This document shows, in pieces, positions 41,676 to 49,759 of a stretch of 64,000 bases of DNA. The notes beneath the pieces are model-generated. The model was not told where the DNA came from, ran no database searches, and saw only the letters and a program-made list of their open reading frames with translations. Position numbers and translations under genes: made by a program. How positions within the stretch are numbered: the stretch's first letter is position 1; the number at the start of each line of letters is the position of its first letter. The stretch comes from Curtobacterium sp. 9128 (GTDB lineage: Bacteria; Actinomycetota; Actinomycetes; Actinomycetales; Microbacteriaceae), in NCBI RefSeq assembly GCF_900086645.1, contig NZ_LT576451.1:3782001-3846000 (forward strand). Reading direction: 5' to 3'.

Positions 41676-41806
41676 GGCGCTGGCACACGGCGCGCATGGC
41701 CGCCCGCCCTCGGTCCTGACGTCGACGCCGATCGACTGCACACGACTTACCGAGACCACAGCCGTGGCTCATGGTCGGCCGATGATGGTCGCTGACGATC
41801 GTCGTC

Positions 41807-43885
41807 ATGACCACCCACGCACCCGACGTCACCGCGCCGCACCCACCGTCGGCGAGGGCCGCAGCCAGCGCTGCCCGACCCACGGTCGGCGATCGACTGC
41901 GACGACTGGTCCGCGGCCGGGGTGATGCCGCCCGGTGGGAGCGTCCGGCGTTGCTCGGCCTGCTGCTGGCGACGGGTGTGCTCTACGTCGTGAACCTCGA
42001 CGTGAACGGCTGGGCGAACGCCTTCTACTCCGCGGCGGTGCAGGCCGGAAGCCAGAGCTGGGAGGCGTTCTTCTACGGATCGTCCGACGCCGCGAACGCC
42101 ATCACCGTGGACAAGCCGCCCGCCTTCCTCTGGGTGATCGGGATCTCGGTCCGGCTCTTCGGGCTGAACTCGTGGGCGATCCTGCTGCCCCAGGCGCTGA
42201 TGGGGGTCGCGTCGGTTGCCATCCTGTACCGGATCGTGCGTCGCCGCTTCTCAGCCGGTGCGGCACTCATCGCCGGCGCGGTGCTCGCCACCACCCCGGT
42301 CGCGACACTGATGTTCCGCTACGACAACCCGGACGCGCTGCTCGTCCTGCTCACGGTCGGAGCGATCGCCCTGGCCCTGCGCGGCATCGAGTCCGGGCGG
42401 ATGCGCTGGGTCGTGTGGGCCGGCGTGCTCGTCGGACTCGGCTTCCTGACGAAGCAGCTGCAGGCGTTCCTCGTGCTGCCACCCCTGATCGGCGTGTACC
42501 TCGTCGCGTCGCCCCGTCCGGTGCTCCGCCGGCTCGGCCACCTCGCGGCCGCTGCCGCCGCGCTCGTCGTGTCCGCCGGATGGTGGGTCGCGATCGTCGA
42601 GCTCGTCCCGGCTTCGGCCCGCCCGTACATCGGCGGGTCACAGACGAACAGCTTCCTGGAGCTGACCTTCGGCTACAACGGCCTCGGTCGGGTCACCGGA
42701 GACGAGACCGGCAGCGTCGTCCCCGGAGGGACCACCGGCGCGGGCTCCTGGGGCTCGACCGGCCTGACGCGGCTGTTCGGCTCGGAGTTCGGCACCCAGG
42801 TCACGTGGCTCCTGCCGACCGCGCTGCTGGTGCTCGTCGTGTCACTCGTCGCCGTCGGCACCCGGCGCCGCAGCGACCCACGCCAGGCGACCGTACTGGT
42901 GCTCGGTGGTTCGCTGCTCGTCACCGGGGCGGTCTTCAGCTTCATGGGCGGGATCTTCCACCCGTACTACACCGTCGCTCTCGCCCCCTACATCGCCGGC
43001 CTGGTGGGCATCGGTGCAGGACTCTTGTGGCAGCGCCGGGCCGTGCTCGCCTGGCGGATCGCGACGTCCGTGATCGTGGCCGTCTCCGGGGCCTGGTCCT
43101 TCGCGCTGCTGACCCAGGCGTCGTCGTGGCAGCCGTGGATCCGCTGGGTGGTGTTGGCCGCGACGGTGGTCGGGGCGGTGCTGGTCCTGGTGCCTCCGCG
43201 AGGCCGGCGTGTGGCGTCGGCCACGATCGCGGTGGTGCTCGTCGCGGCACTGCTCGGGCCGACGGCGTTCTCGGTACAGACCACCACGGTGGGGCATACC
43301 GGCGCACTTCCCTCCGCCGGCCCGAGCGTGACGTCGGCGGGTCCCGGCGGCGGCGTCGGTGGGCCCGGGGGCGCCGGTGGTGCCGGTGGCGCCGGCGGCG
43401 GGCAGCCCGGGCAGCAGCAGGCACCGGGTGGTCAGGCTCCCGGTGGTCAGGCTCCGGGTGGTCAGGCTCCCGGCCAGCTCCAGGGTGATGGCACCGCTGG
43501 GGGTGCCGGTGGTGGCACGAACCTGCTCGGTGGTTCGACGGAGGTGTCGGAGAAGGTCGTGGCGGCGCTCTCCGCCGACGCCGACGACTTCACCTGGGCG
43601 GCCGCGACCGTCGGCTCGAACAGCGCCGCCACCTACCAGCTCGCGACGGGCGACCCGGTGATGGCGATCGGCGGGTACAACGGCACCGATCCGTCGCCGA
43701 CGCTGTCGGAGTTCAAGACCTTGGTCGCCGAAGGGCGAGTGCACTGGTTCATCGGCGGCTCCACGAACACCAGCGGCAGCACCGGGAGCGACGCCGCCAC
43801 GAAGATCGCGGCGTGGGTCGCCGCGAACTTCGACGCGCAGACCGTCGGTGGCGTCACGATGTACGACCTGACGAGCGGTGCTTGA
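41807..43885 (+). CDS. Glycosyltransferase family 39-like membrane protein
   Basis: A 692-residue polytopic glycosyltransferase of the ArnT/Pmt-like type that transfers sugar from a polyprenyl-phosphate donor on the outer face of the membrane. The first loop has the family motif DVNGWANAFYSAAVQAGSQSWEAFFYGSSDA, then ITVDKPPAFLWV and RYDNPDALLVLL, all close to the common actinobacterial form. About twelve membrane segments end near residue 490. A Gly/Pro/Gln-rich linker coded by DNA repeats (about residues 505-570) joins an external C-terminal domain. It lies opposite an ABC exporter with a strong shared terminator. Likely role: decorating wall polymers, lipids or proteins. Confidence 0.88.
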   Translation: MTTHAPDVTAPHPPSARAAASAARPTVGDRLRRLVRGRGDAARWERPALLGLLLATGVLYVVNLDVNGWANAFYSAAVQAGSQSWEAFFYGSSDAANAITVDKPPAFLWVIGISVRLFGLNSWAILLPQALMGVASVAILYRIVRRRFSAGAALIAGAVLATTPVATLMFRYDNPDALLVLLTVGAIALALRGIESGRMRWVVWAGVLVGLGFLTKQLQAFLVLPPLIGVYLVASPRPVLRRLGHLAAAAAALVVSAGWWVAIVELVPASARPYIGGSQTNSFLELTFGYNGLGRVTGDETGSVVPGGTTGAGSWGSTGLTRLFGSEFGTQVTWLLPTALLVLVVSLVAVGTRRRSDPRQATVLVLGGSLLVTGAVFSFMGGIFHPYYTVALAPYIAGLVGIGAGLLWQRRAVLAWRIATSVIVAVSGAWSFALLTQASSWQPWIRWVVLAATVVGAVLVLVPPRGRRVASATIAVVLVAALLGPTAFSVQTTTVGHTGALPSAGPSVTSAGPGGGVGGPGGAGGAGGAGGGQPGQQQAPGGQAPGGQAPGGQAPGQLQGDGTAGGAGGGTNLLGGSTEVSEKVVAALSADADDFTWAAATVGSNSAATYQLATGDPVMAIGGYNGTDPSPTLSEFKTLVAEGRVHWFIGGSTNTSGSTGSDAATKIAAWVAANFDAQTVGGVTMYDLTSGA
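43427..43471 (+). repeat. Three 15-bp tandem repeats coding GGQAP
   Basis: GGTGGTCAGGCTCCS three times in a row, in frame within the linker of the glycosyltransferase; copy-number change would alter linker length only. Confidence 0.85.
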
Positions 43886-43896
43886 CCCGGCAACGG

Positions 43897-43942
43897 CCGG
43901 ACAGGAGGCACGGTGTCAGCCCGCACCGCGCCTCCTGTCCGG
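43897..43942. terminator. Strong bidirectional terminator
   Basis: CCGGACAGGAGGC pairs perfectly with GCCTCCTGTCCGG, 20-base loop that itself has ACGGTG/CACCG pairing. It lies between the convergent glycosyltransferase and ABC exporter genes. Confidence 0.75.
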
Positions 43943-43947
43943 GGTCG

Positions 43948-45840
43948 TCAGCGCAGGTTCTCCTCGACAGCCAGGTTCTTCTGCACCGCGAACTGCGTGC
44001 GGTGCAGTTCCTCGTACCGGCCGCCGGCAGCCAGCAGTTCCTCGTGCGTGCCGCGCTCCACGATCGAGCCGTCCTCGACCACGAGGATCAAGTCAGCGCT
44101 CCGGATGGTGGACAGCCGGTGTGCGATGACCATCGCGGTCCGTCCCTCCAGCGCCTCGCTCAGCGCTGCCTGCACCGCGGCCTCGGACGTCGAGTCGAGC
44201 GCCGCCGTCGCCTCGTCGAGGATGACGACCCGCGGCTGCGCGAGCAGCAGCCTCGCGATGGTCATCCGCTGGCGTTCACCACCGGACAGCCGGTAGCCGC
44301 GCTCCCCCACCATCGTGTCGAGCTGATCGGGCAGGGACCGGATGAGCGGCTCGAGCCGAGCACGGCGGACGGCGTCCCAGACCTCGTCGTCGGATGCCCC
44401 GGGCCGGGCGAGGCGCAGGTTGGAGCGGATGGTCTCGTGGAACAGGTGGCCGTCCTGCGTCACCATGCCGAGCGAGTGCCGCATCGACGCGAAGGTGACG
44501 TCGCGGACGTCCTTCCCGGCCAGCCGCACCGCCCCGCTGTCGACGTCGTACAGCCGCGACAGGAGCTGCGCGATCGTGGACTTGCCGGCACCGGAGGTCC
44601 CGACGAGCGCGACGGTCTGCCCTGGCTCGATGCGGAAGGAGACACCGTGCAGGACCTCTTCGCCACCGCGGGTGTCCAGCGTGGACACCTCTTCGAGTGA
44701 GGCGAGCGACACCTTGTCCGCCGCCGGGTACGCGAAGCGGACGTCGTCGAACTCGACCGACACCGGGCCGTCCGGGACGGTGCCCGCGTCGGGCTTCTCC
44801 TGGATCAGCGGTTCGAGGTCCAGCACCTCGAAGACCCGCTCGAAGCTGACCACAGCGCTCATGATCTCGACCCGCGCGTTCGCCAGGCTGGTCAGCGGGG
44901 CGTAGAGGCGGGTGAGCAGCAGGGCGAGCGTCACCACGTCGCCGGTGTTCAGCTGCCCACCGAGTGCAAGGGAGCCGCCGACCCCGTAGACGAGCGCGAG
45001 CGCGAGTGCGGAGACGAGCGTGAGCGCGGTGACGAAGACGAACTGCAGCAGGGCGCTCCTGACACCGATGTCGCGGACGCGGGCGGCGCGCACCCGGAAC
45101 TCCTCGGCCTCTTCGTCGGGACGACCGAACAGCTTGACGAGGGTGGCGCCCGGCGCCGAGAACCGCTCGGTCATCTGCGTGCTCATCGCTGCGTTGTGAT
45201 CAGCGGCCTCGCGGCGGAGCGCAGCGAGCCGGCTGCCCATCCGGCGTGCTGGGATGAGGAAGATCGGGAGCATGACCACCGCGAGCACGGTCACGAGCCA
45301 CGACGTGCTGAGCATGACGGCCAGGGTGAGGATCAGCGCCACGATGTTCGTGACCACGCCGGACAGCGTGCCGCTGAAGGCCTGCTGCGCGCCGATCACA
45401 TCGTTGTTGAGACGGCTGACGAGCGCGCCCGTCCGCGTACGGGTGAAGAAGGCGATCGGCATCTTCTGCACGTGGTTGAAGACGGCGGTGCGGAGGTCGA
45501 GGATCACACCTTCGCCGATCCGTGCCGAGTACCAGCGGGTCACGAGCGACGCGGCGGCGTCGGCGACGGCGACCAGGGCGATGACGACGGCGAGCCAGAC
45601 GATCGTGCCGACTGCCCCCTTGGCAGCGATGACGTCGACGACCTGGCCTGCGAGCACCGGCGTCGCGACTGCCAGGAACGCCCCGACGACGGACAGCGCG
45701 ATGAAGACCACCAACTTGGCCCGGTACGGCACGGCGAACGTCATGATCCGTCGGACGGACTCACGGGAGATGCCGTGCTTGCCGTCCCTGGCGGTCGAGA
45801 TCTTGTACAGCGAGCTCCAGGCCGCGCCTTCCATGCTCAT
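43948..45840 (-). CDS. ABC transporter, fused permease-ATPase (multidrug/lipid exporter type)
   Basis: A 630-residue half-transporter that should act as a homodimer. The membrane domain (about residues 35-340) has six transmembrane helices, with the coupling-helix region around RLNNDVIGAQQAFSGTLSG. The nucleotide-binding domain shows Walker A GTSGAGKST, Q-loop GMVTQDGHLFH, signature LSGGERQRMTIARLLL, Walker B VVILDEATAALD and the H-loop IAHRLST. A GGAAGGAAC ribosome-binding site precedes ATG 45840. It is divergent from the tautomerase gene across 143 bases in which I see no further gene. Substrate unknown (drug, lipid or peptide). Confidence 0.93.
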   Translation of the reverse strand: MSMEGAAWSSLYKISTARDGKHGISRESVRRIMTFAVPYRAKLVVFIALSVVGAFLAVATPVLAGQVVDVIAAKGAVGTIVWLAVVIALVAVADAAASLVTRWYSARIGEGVILDLRTAVFNHVQKMPIAFFTRTRTGALVSRLNNDVIGAQQAFSGTLSGVVTNIVALILTLAVMLSTSWLVTVLAVVMLPIFLIPARRMGSRLAALRREAADHNAAMSTQMTERFSAPGATLVKLFGRPDEEAEEFRVRAARVRDIGVRSALLQFVFVTALTLVSALALALVYGVGGSLALGGQLNTGDVVTLALLLTRLYAPLTSLANARVEIMSAVVSFERVFEVLDLEPLIQEKPDAGTVPDGPVSVEFDDVRFAYPAADKVSLASLEEVSTLDTRGGEEVLHGVSFRIEPGQTVALVGTSGAGKSTIAQLLSRLYDVDSGAVRLAGKDVRDVTFASMRHSLGMVTQDGHLFHETIRSNLRLARPGASDDEVWDAVRRARLEPLIRSLPDQLDTMVGERGYRLSGGERQRMTIARLLLAQPRVVILDEATAALDSTSEAAVQAALSEALEGRTAMVIAHRLSTIRSADLILVVEDGSIVERGTHEELLAAGGRYEELHRTQFAVQKNLAVEENLR

Positions 45841-45983
45841 GGCTGTTCCTTCCGTGGGCTCCGGACCGAGGGGAGTCGGCTCGGCGCCCGAGTGGCAAGG
45901 ATACGGGCGGCCAGCGACAATCCTGCGACCGCGGCGGGCAACGGACGGGGCCCCGCGTTTCGTGCGCTCGGTAGCATTCCGTC

Positions 45984-46373
45984 GTGGCACAAGTCGTCGT
46001 CTTCGCCCTCCGCGCGTCCCTCGACGCACACCGTGCCGCTCTCTCGGACGCGATCCACGGCGCGATCATGAAGGCGCTCGACTACCCGCCAGAGAAGCGG
46101 TTCCAGCGGTTCATCGGCCTTGACCCCGCCGACTTCGTCCATCCGGAAGACCGGGGTCCTCACTACACGATCATCGAGATCTCGATGTTCGAGGGCAGGA
46201 GCGAGACAGCGAAGCGAACCCTCATCAGCGAGCTCTTCGCTCGAATCGAATCCGCTGTCGGCATCTCGTCGCACAGTGTCGAGATCACGATCACCGAGAC
46301 GCCGAAGGTGAACTGGGGCATCCGGGGCCGGAACGCCGCAGACCTCGCGCTCGACTACACCGTCGAGGTCTGA
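45984..46373 (+). CDS. Tautomerase-family protein lacking Pro1
   Basis: A 129-residue protein with the two-strand tautomerase fold: an N-terminal strand VVVFALRASLD, helix, FIGLDPADF, then YTIIEISMFEGRSETAKRTLISELFARI and the closing ITITETPKVNWGIRG, typical of the cis-CaaD/4-oxalocrotonate tautomerase superfamily. In active tautomerases residue 2 is Pro, becoming the catalytic Pro1; here the protein starts Met-Ala-Gln, so the usual acid-base residue is absent. TAGCAT six bases before GTG 45984 suggests a leaderless start. Confidence 0.8.
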   Translation: MAQVVVFALRASLDAHRAALSDAIHGAIMKALDYPPEKRFQRFIGLDPADFVHPEDRGPHYTIIEISMFEGRSETAKRTLISELFARIESAVGISSHSVEITITETPKVNWGIRGRNAADLALDYTVEV

Positions 46374-46403
46374 GCCTGGATCGCGCGGTCCTACGCTGTC
46401 GAC

Positions 46404-46940
46404 ATGGTGGGATCTCGGAACGGGGCGATGACGAGTTGGCTCCGCCGAGCGGCGCTACCGGCTGTGGTCGTCGTCGCCGGCGCAGTCTTCGCGGTCGGGA
46501 TGTTCAGCCTCGGGAAGATCCGGTACGACTACGTCAGCTGGGGATCGGTGGCTTTCGCATCAGTGGCCGCGATCCCGTTGGGTGTCGCGGTCGCCGCCAC
46601 CGTCGCGTGGGTCGGGGTCGTCGTGAGGAACCGCGCGGAGCAGAAACTCGCGGCGCATCCGGTGCGCCGCGCATCGGTCGTCGTGGGAGCGCTGGCCTTC
46701 GTCGCTGCCGTCATCGGCGGTCTGCTGCTGACTGTCGGCGGGTGGCAACTCGTTCTTCCGGCGGGGGCTGTCTGCGGTTGCCTGGCCGCGGGATGCGCAG
46801 GGGTCGTCCTGCGACGACCGAGAGCAGTCACTCGAGACGACGAGTCGGATCGCCACGGGGCAGCGCGAGCCCGTTGGCCGATCGGCCACCGGTCAGGTGG
46901 TCAGGTGCCGCTCCGCCACGATCGTCGTGGAGACCAGTGA
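46404..46940 (+). CDS. Hypothetical membrane protein with damaged 3' end
   Basis: A 178-residue predicted protein with four hydrophobic segments (about residues 16-38, 48-72, 93-113 and 118-137) and no family I recognise. TACGCT six bases before ATG 46404 fits a leaderless start. The last about 30 residues (from RARWPIGHRSGGQ) look like part of a cation-diffusion-facilitator C-terminal domain continuing in another frame, so the original 3' end has probably been replaced by a foreign fragment. Confidence 0.45.
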   Translation: MVGSRNGAMTSWLRRAALPAVVVVAGAVFAVGMFSLGKIRYDYVSWGSVAFASVAAIPLGVAVAATVAWVGVVVRNRAEQKLAAHPVRRASVVVGALAFVAAVIGGLLLTVGGWQLVLPAGAVCGCLAAGCAGVVLRRPRAVTRDDESDRHGAARARWPIGHRSGGQVPLRHDRRGDQ

Positions 46941-47049
46941 CCTCCACGAGGCTGCGCACGTCGCCGCCCATGCGTCCGAGCACGTCCACGAGGCAATGGG
47001 CAACGTCGACGCCTTCACCGTCACTCCCGCGCCGCCGTCACGTCGATGA
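46862..47049 (+). pseudogene. Remnant of a cation diffusion facilitator C-terminal domain
   Basis: In one frame AARARWPIGHRSGGQ, then after a frameshift VRCRSATIVVETSDLHEAAH followed by VAAHASEHVHEAMGNVDAFTV and a stop at 47049. This matches the dimerisation domain of CDF metal exporters (ARWIGH.L then DL.L.EAH..AH..EH pattern). No matching N-terminal half lies upstream. Its TGA overlaps the ATG of the next CDF piece, as in an old operon of two CDF genes. Confidence 0.5.
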
Positions 47050-47442
47050 CCGCTCCGGTCGACGACGTCCACCGAGTGCGGTTGCTCCGCGTCGGTCGGG
47101 GGTTGGAGTGGTGCACGCTCGCGTGGAACGTGATCGGTGCCGTCGTCCTCGCTGTCCTCGCGGTGCGTGCAGCGTCGGCTGCGTTGGCCGGCTTCGGGTT
47201 GGACTCGGTCATCGAGATCGGCGCGAGCGTCGTTGTCCTCTGGGAGCTGGCGGGGACCGGCGCCGCCCGGCAGGAGCGAGCGCTACGGCTTATCGGCGTG
47301 GCATTCATCGCCCTCGCCGTCTACCTGACCGCGCAGTCGGTGACGGCGCTGGTCACCGGGCACCATGCCCGTCCGTCCGCGGGCGGGATCGTGTGGTCGG
47401 CGATCACGGTCGCGGTCATGTTCAGCCTCGCCGCCCGGAGCG
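47046..47442 (+). pseudogene. Truncated cation diffusion facilitator (N-terminal half)
   Basis: From ATG 47046 the frame encodes a CDF membrane half: LEWCTLAWNVIGAVVLAVLAVRA, then ALAGFGLDSVIEIGASVVVLWEL (with the metal-site Asp and Glu region), RLIGVAFIALAVYLTAQSV and GIVWSAITVAVMFSLAA. At about 47440 family similarity stops and the frame runs to a stop at 47639 through unrelated sequence; the second half and C-terminal domain are missing. It is probably not functional. Confidence 0.7.
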
Positions 47443-47583
47443 GAGCATGCACACCCGGCACGCCTCCGGCAGCGTTTCGATGTCAGCGACCGGTTCGGTG
47501 GTGTCGGCGGACCGGAGGCGGTAGCCCGGGGCGAGGGCTTCGGCCTCGAACCAGTCCAGCAGGAATCGCTCGCCGCGCTGCAT
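47422..47583 (-). CDS. Small or chimeric ORF at the junction
   Basis: A 53-residue frame starting 15 bases after the intact CDF gene in the same direction. Residues 1-46 (including RFLLDWFEAEALAPGYRL and a CRVCM motif) look protein-like, but the last residues (LRSGRRG) are coded by the antisense of the truncated CDF gene, so this is likely the 5' part of a gene cut by the same rearrangement. Not a family I recognise. Confidence 0.35.
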   Translation of the reverse strand: MQRGERFLLDWFEAEALAPGYRLRSADTTEPVADIETLPEACRVCMLRSGRRG

Positions 47584-47598
47584 CGGTGGGCTGCGCGG

Positions 47599-48282
47599 TC
47601 AGCAGCAGTCGCAGGCGTCGACCTGTCGCTCACCCGTGAGGGCGGAGACGGGTTGCTTGCAGGCGTCGCCCCGCCACGCTTCGAGGCCTTCGCGGACGGC
47701 GAAGACGACCACGACTAGGCCGGCGATGGGATCGGCCCAGGTCCACCCGAAGAGGGTGTTCAGCAGCAGGCCGATGAGGACGGCGGCGGAGAGGTAGCTG
47801 CACACAAGGGTTTGCTTCGAGTCCGCGATCGCTGATGCGGAGCCGAGTTCCTTGCCGGTGCGGCGTTCCAGGAGGCTGAGGAATGGCATGATCGCCAGGC
47901 TGACCGTGGCGAGGACGATACCGACGGTGCTGTGTTCCGGTTCGCGGATGCCGGTGAGTGCCAGGATCGCGTCGACGCTCACGTAGAGGGCGAGACCGAA
48001 GAACGAGACCGCGATGACCTTCAACGCGGTGCGTTCGCGCGCTTCGGGGTCGTGGCCGGCGAACTGCCATGCAACAGCCGCGGCGGAGAGGACCTCGACG
48101 ATGGAGTCCAGGCCGAAGCCGACCAGCGCCGTGGACGACGCGATGGTACCGGCGCTGATCGCGACGATCGCCTCGATGACGTTGTAGGTGATGGTTGCCG
48201 CGACGATCCACCGGACCCGGCGCTGCAGGAGCAGCCGCCGCGCGGCGGAGAGTGGCGTGCTGAGCTGGATGGTGGCGCTCAT
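47599..48282 (-). CDS. Cation diffusion facilitator (heavy-metal exporter)
   Basis: A 227-residue metal/proton antiporter of the short CDF class. Membrane segments run from WIVAATITYNVIEAIVAI with the TM2 metal site STALVGFGLDSIVEVLSA and the TM5 site region IADSKQTLVCSYLSAAV, through WADPIAGLVVVVFAVREG. The C-terminus replaces the usual dimer domain with a cysteine-rich tail (ACKQPVSALTGERQVDACDCC), a possible soft-metal site. ATG 48282 overlaps the CmtR-like gene by ATGA, so the two form a sensor-exporter operon, probably for cadmium, lead or similar ions. Confidence 0.88.
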   Translation of the reverse strand: MSATIQLSTPLSAARRLLLQRRVRWIVAATITYNVIEAIVAISAGTIASSTALVGFGLDSIVEVLSAAAVAWQFAGHDPEARERTALKVIAVSFFGLALYVSVDAILALTGIREPEHSTVGIVLATVSLAIMPFLSLLERRTGKELGSASAIADSKQTLVCSYLSAAVLIGLLLNTLFGWTWADPIAGLVVVVFAVREGLEAWRGDACKQPVSALTGERQVDACDCC

Positions 48283-48632
48283 GCGCCGACTCCGCAGCAC
48301 AGCGGCACGTCGCAGTCCGCGTCGGTGCAGCCGACGCCGTCGTCGACGGCGAGGACGACGTCGACGAGCGCTTCGAGGGCACGCGTGAGGTGCGGGTCGG
48401 CGATTTCGTACCGGGTGCTGCGTCCCTCCGGTGCGGCGACGACGATGCCACACCCACGCAGGCACGCGAGGTGGTTCGACACGTTCGTCCGCGTCAGTTC
48501 GAGCTCGTCCGCCAATCGCGCCGGGTAGCCGGGGCCGTCCAGTAGCCGGAGCAGGATCCGCGACCGAGTCGGGTCGGCAAGCGCCCGCCCCAGTCGATTC
48601 ATGACGTCGAGCCTCGGCGCTATGGTCAGCAT
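48279..48632 (-). CDS. cmtR: ArsR/SmtB-family metal sensor, CmtR-like
   Basis: A 117-residue winged-helix repressor. The start MLTIAPRLDVMNRLGRALADPTR aligns with mycobacterial CmtR, as does ELTRTNVSNHLACLRGCGIV. The three cadmium/lead ligands of CmtR are Cys57, Cys61 and Cys102; by my count this protein has Cys at 57, 61 and 102 as well. The tail adds three more cysteines (CDVPLCC), which may tune metal binding. It probably represses itself and the coupled CDF exporter, and is released by Cd(II) or Pb(II). An operator overlaps its own start codon. Confidence 0.88.
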   Translation of the reverse strand: MLTIAPRLDVMNRLGRALADPTRSRILLRLLDGPGYPARLADELELTRTNVSNHLACLRGCGIVVAAPEGRSTRYEIADPHLTRALEALVDVVLAVDDGVGCTDADCDVPLCCGVGA

Positions 48633-48644
48633 TCGCTGACTATA
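48621..48644. promoter_or_regulatory. Inverted repeat over the cmtR start codon
   Basis: GTCAGC-N4-GCTGAC (48625-48640), extended by TA-rich flanks TAT on the left and TATA on the right, the 24-base layout of ArsR/SmtB operators. The ATG (48630-48632 on the minus strand) lies inside it. Confidence 0.6.
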
Positions 48645-49040
48645 CAGCGCACGGTGACATGAGGTGAACGGTGAGCGATCGGTCATCGGATCGTTCGGCC
48701 GGTGTTCGCCTTGGCCCGCGTCAGCGCGGGCCGCGGGGATCGCGATCCGCGATCCGGGATCGAGAGAAGGCCGCACGAGCACGATTGGAGCAGGGTCTCC
48801 TGGTTGACCGAGCATCGTTGCTGTCGCCGCCATGGCTCGAACCGGTCTGCGCTGCACTGATCACCTGATTCGCCGTCGGCCTCGGCCTCTTGCTCAACGC
48901 ACTGTTCGGACATCGGACGTTCGTCACGGTGCGTGTCGGCCTGAGCTTCTCGGTCAGCAGTTCACTCGGCTTCCTGCTGTTGCTCATCGTTCTTCGCGCG
49001 CTGCGTCGACGGGGACGGACATCCGCCTGGAACCCCGATC
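48645..49040. other. Region without a supported gene
   Basis: One plus-strand frame after a TGA at 48866 encodes a membrane-like stretch (FAVGLGLLLNALFGHRTF, then SLGFLLLLIVLRALRRRG, about 48869-49010) but has only a TTG start and no clear end, and the same frame upstream of the TGA is open. It may be a decayed small membrane protein gene. Confidence 0.3.
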
Positions 49041-49070
49041 CGTCTCGCTCACCACTCGGTGAGCGAGACG
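49041..49070. terminator. Perfect 13-bp stem-loop
   Basis: CGTCTCGCTCACC pairs with GGTGAGCGAGACG around ACTC. It lies 14 bases after the stop of the minus-strand gene at 49084 and is the strongest short hairpin in this region. Confidence 0.75.
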
Positions 49071-49083
49071 GCGGCGCGGCCCC

Positions 49084-49662
49084 TCAGTATTCGAGCGCTG
49101 GCCACTCCGACAGACGGGAGAAGCGAGGACGCAGCGGTGCGGGCTCGTCATCGTCCATCACTCGGACCTCCGTGAGCACCGTGACCTCGCTCGTGCCGTA
49201 CCAGCGGTGCGCGATGCCGTCCCCTTCGTCGATGACCACCGTCACGCGGTCCGCCGGATCGCGCTCGTGCTCGCATGTCACAAGCAGCCAGTGCCCGCGG
49301 ATCCGTTGCACCAGGATCGGCACGAAGCTCGCGGGCGAACCCCACATCGGCAGGAGCTCCGGGGTGAGCAGCCGAACCGGAGGCGCTACCGTGCCGCTGC
49401 GGGCGAAGCCGACTTCCACCGGCCCGTCGATCGAGTGGAGGACACCATCCGCGTACTGATCGCGGTGGCGGTCGCCTTGCCGGTCACACGTCCAGCTCTC
49501 GTCGCGCTCGTCGACGACGAGCTGGAACTGCCGCGCCTGCGCCGAGCCGCCCCGCATCATGGTCACCCCGCGAGCGAGTCGTCGAGCAGGGCGCCGAAGC
49601 GCGGCGACCTCCGCCAGGAGGTCCGGGGTGTCGGTTGGGGCCAGAACGGTGTCGAAACGCAC
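49084..49662 (-). CDS. Hypothetical protein
   Basis: A 192-residue soluble, beta-strand-rich protein that I do not recognise. It has a hydrophilic N-terminus, then QFQLVVDERDESWTCDR, VRLLTPELLPMWGSPASFVPILVQRI, HWLLVTCEHERDPADRVTVVIDEGDG and an acidic tail. The alternating hydrophobic pattern could be a small ligand-binding or YbaY-like domain, but this is a guess. GTG 49662 is chosen because the longer frame to 49752 is Arg-rich and lacks protein character. A strong terminator follows it. Confidence 0.5.
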   Translation of the reverse strand: MRFDTVLAPTDTPDLLAEVAALRRPARRLARGVTMMRGGSAQARQFQLVVDERDESWTCDRQGDRHRDQYADGVLHSIDGPVEVGFARSGTVAPPVRLLTPELLPMWGSPASFVPILVQRIRGHWLLVTCEHERDPADRVTVVIDEGDGIAHRWYGTSEVTVLTEVRVMDDDEPAPLRPRFSRLSEWPALEY

Positions 49663-49759
49663 GACCTCGATCTTGCGCCAACGGGCGCTGACGCGGCGAG
49701 AACGGGGTCTCGACAGCCGGTCGTTCACCGGACGTCTGAAGCCGGTCGGCAAGAGGCCA

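Noticed and set aside
43427..43471. Possible CRISPR-like repeat
   Set aside because: The repeats are contiguous 15-mers within a coding frame, without spacers.
48890..49459. Plus-strand frame with a membrane-like start
   Set aside because: It has only a TTG start just after an in-frame stop and runs through a strong terminator and the antisense of the gene at 49084; kept only as a possible relic.
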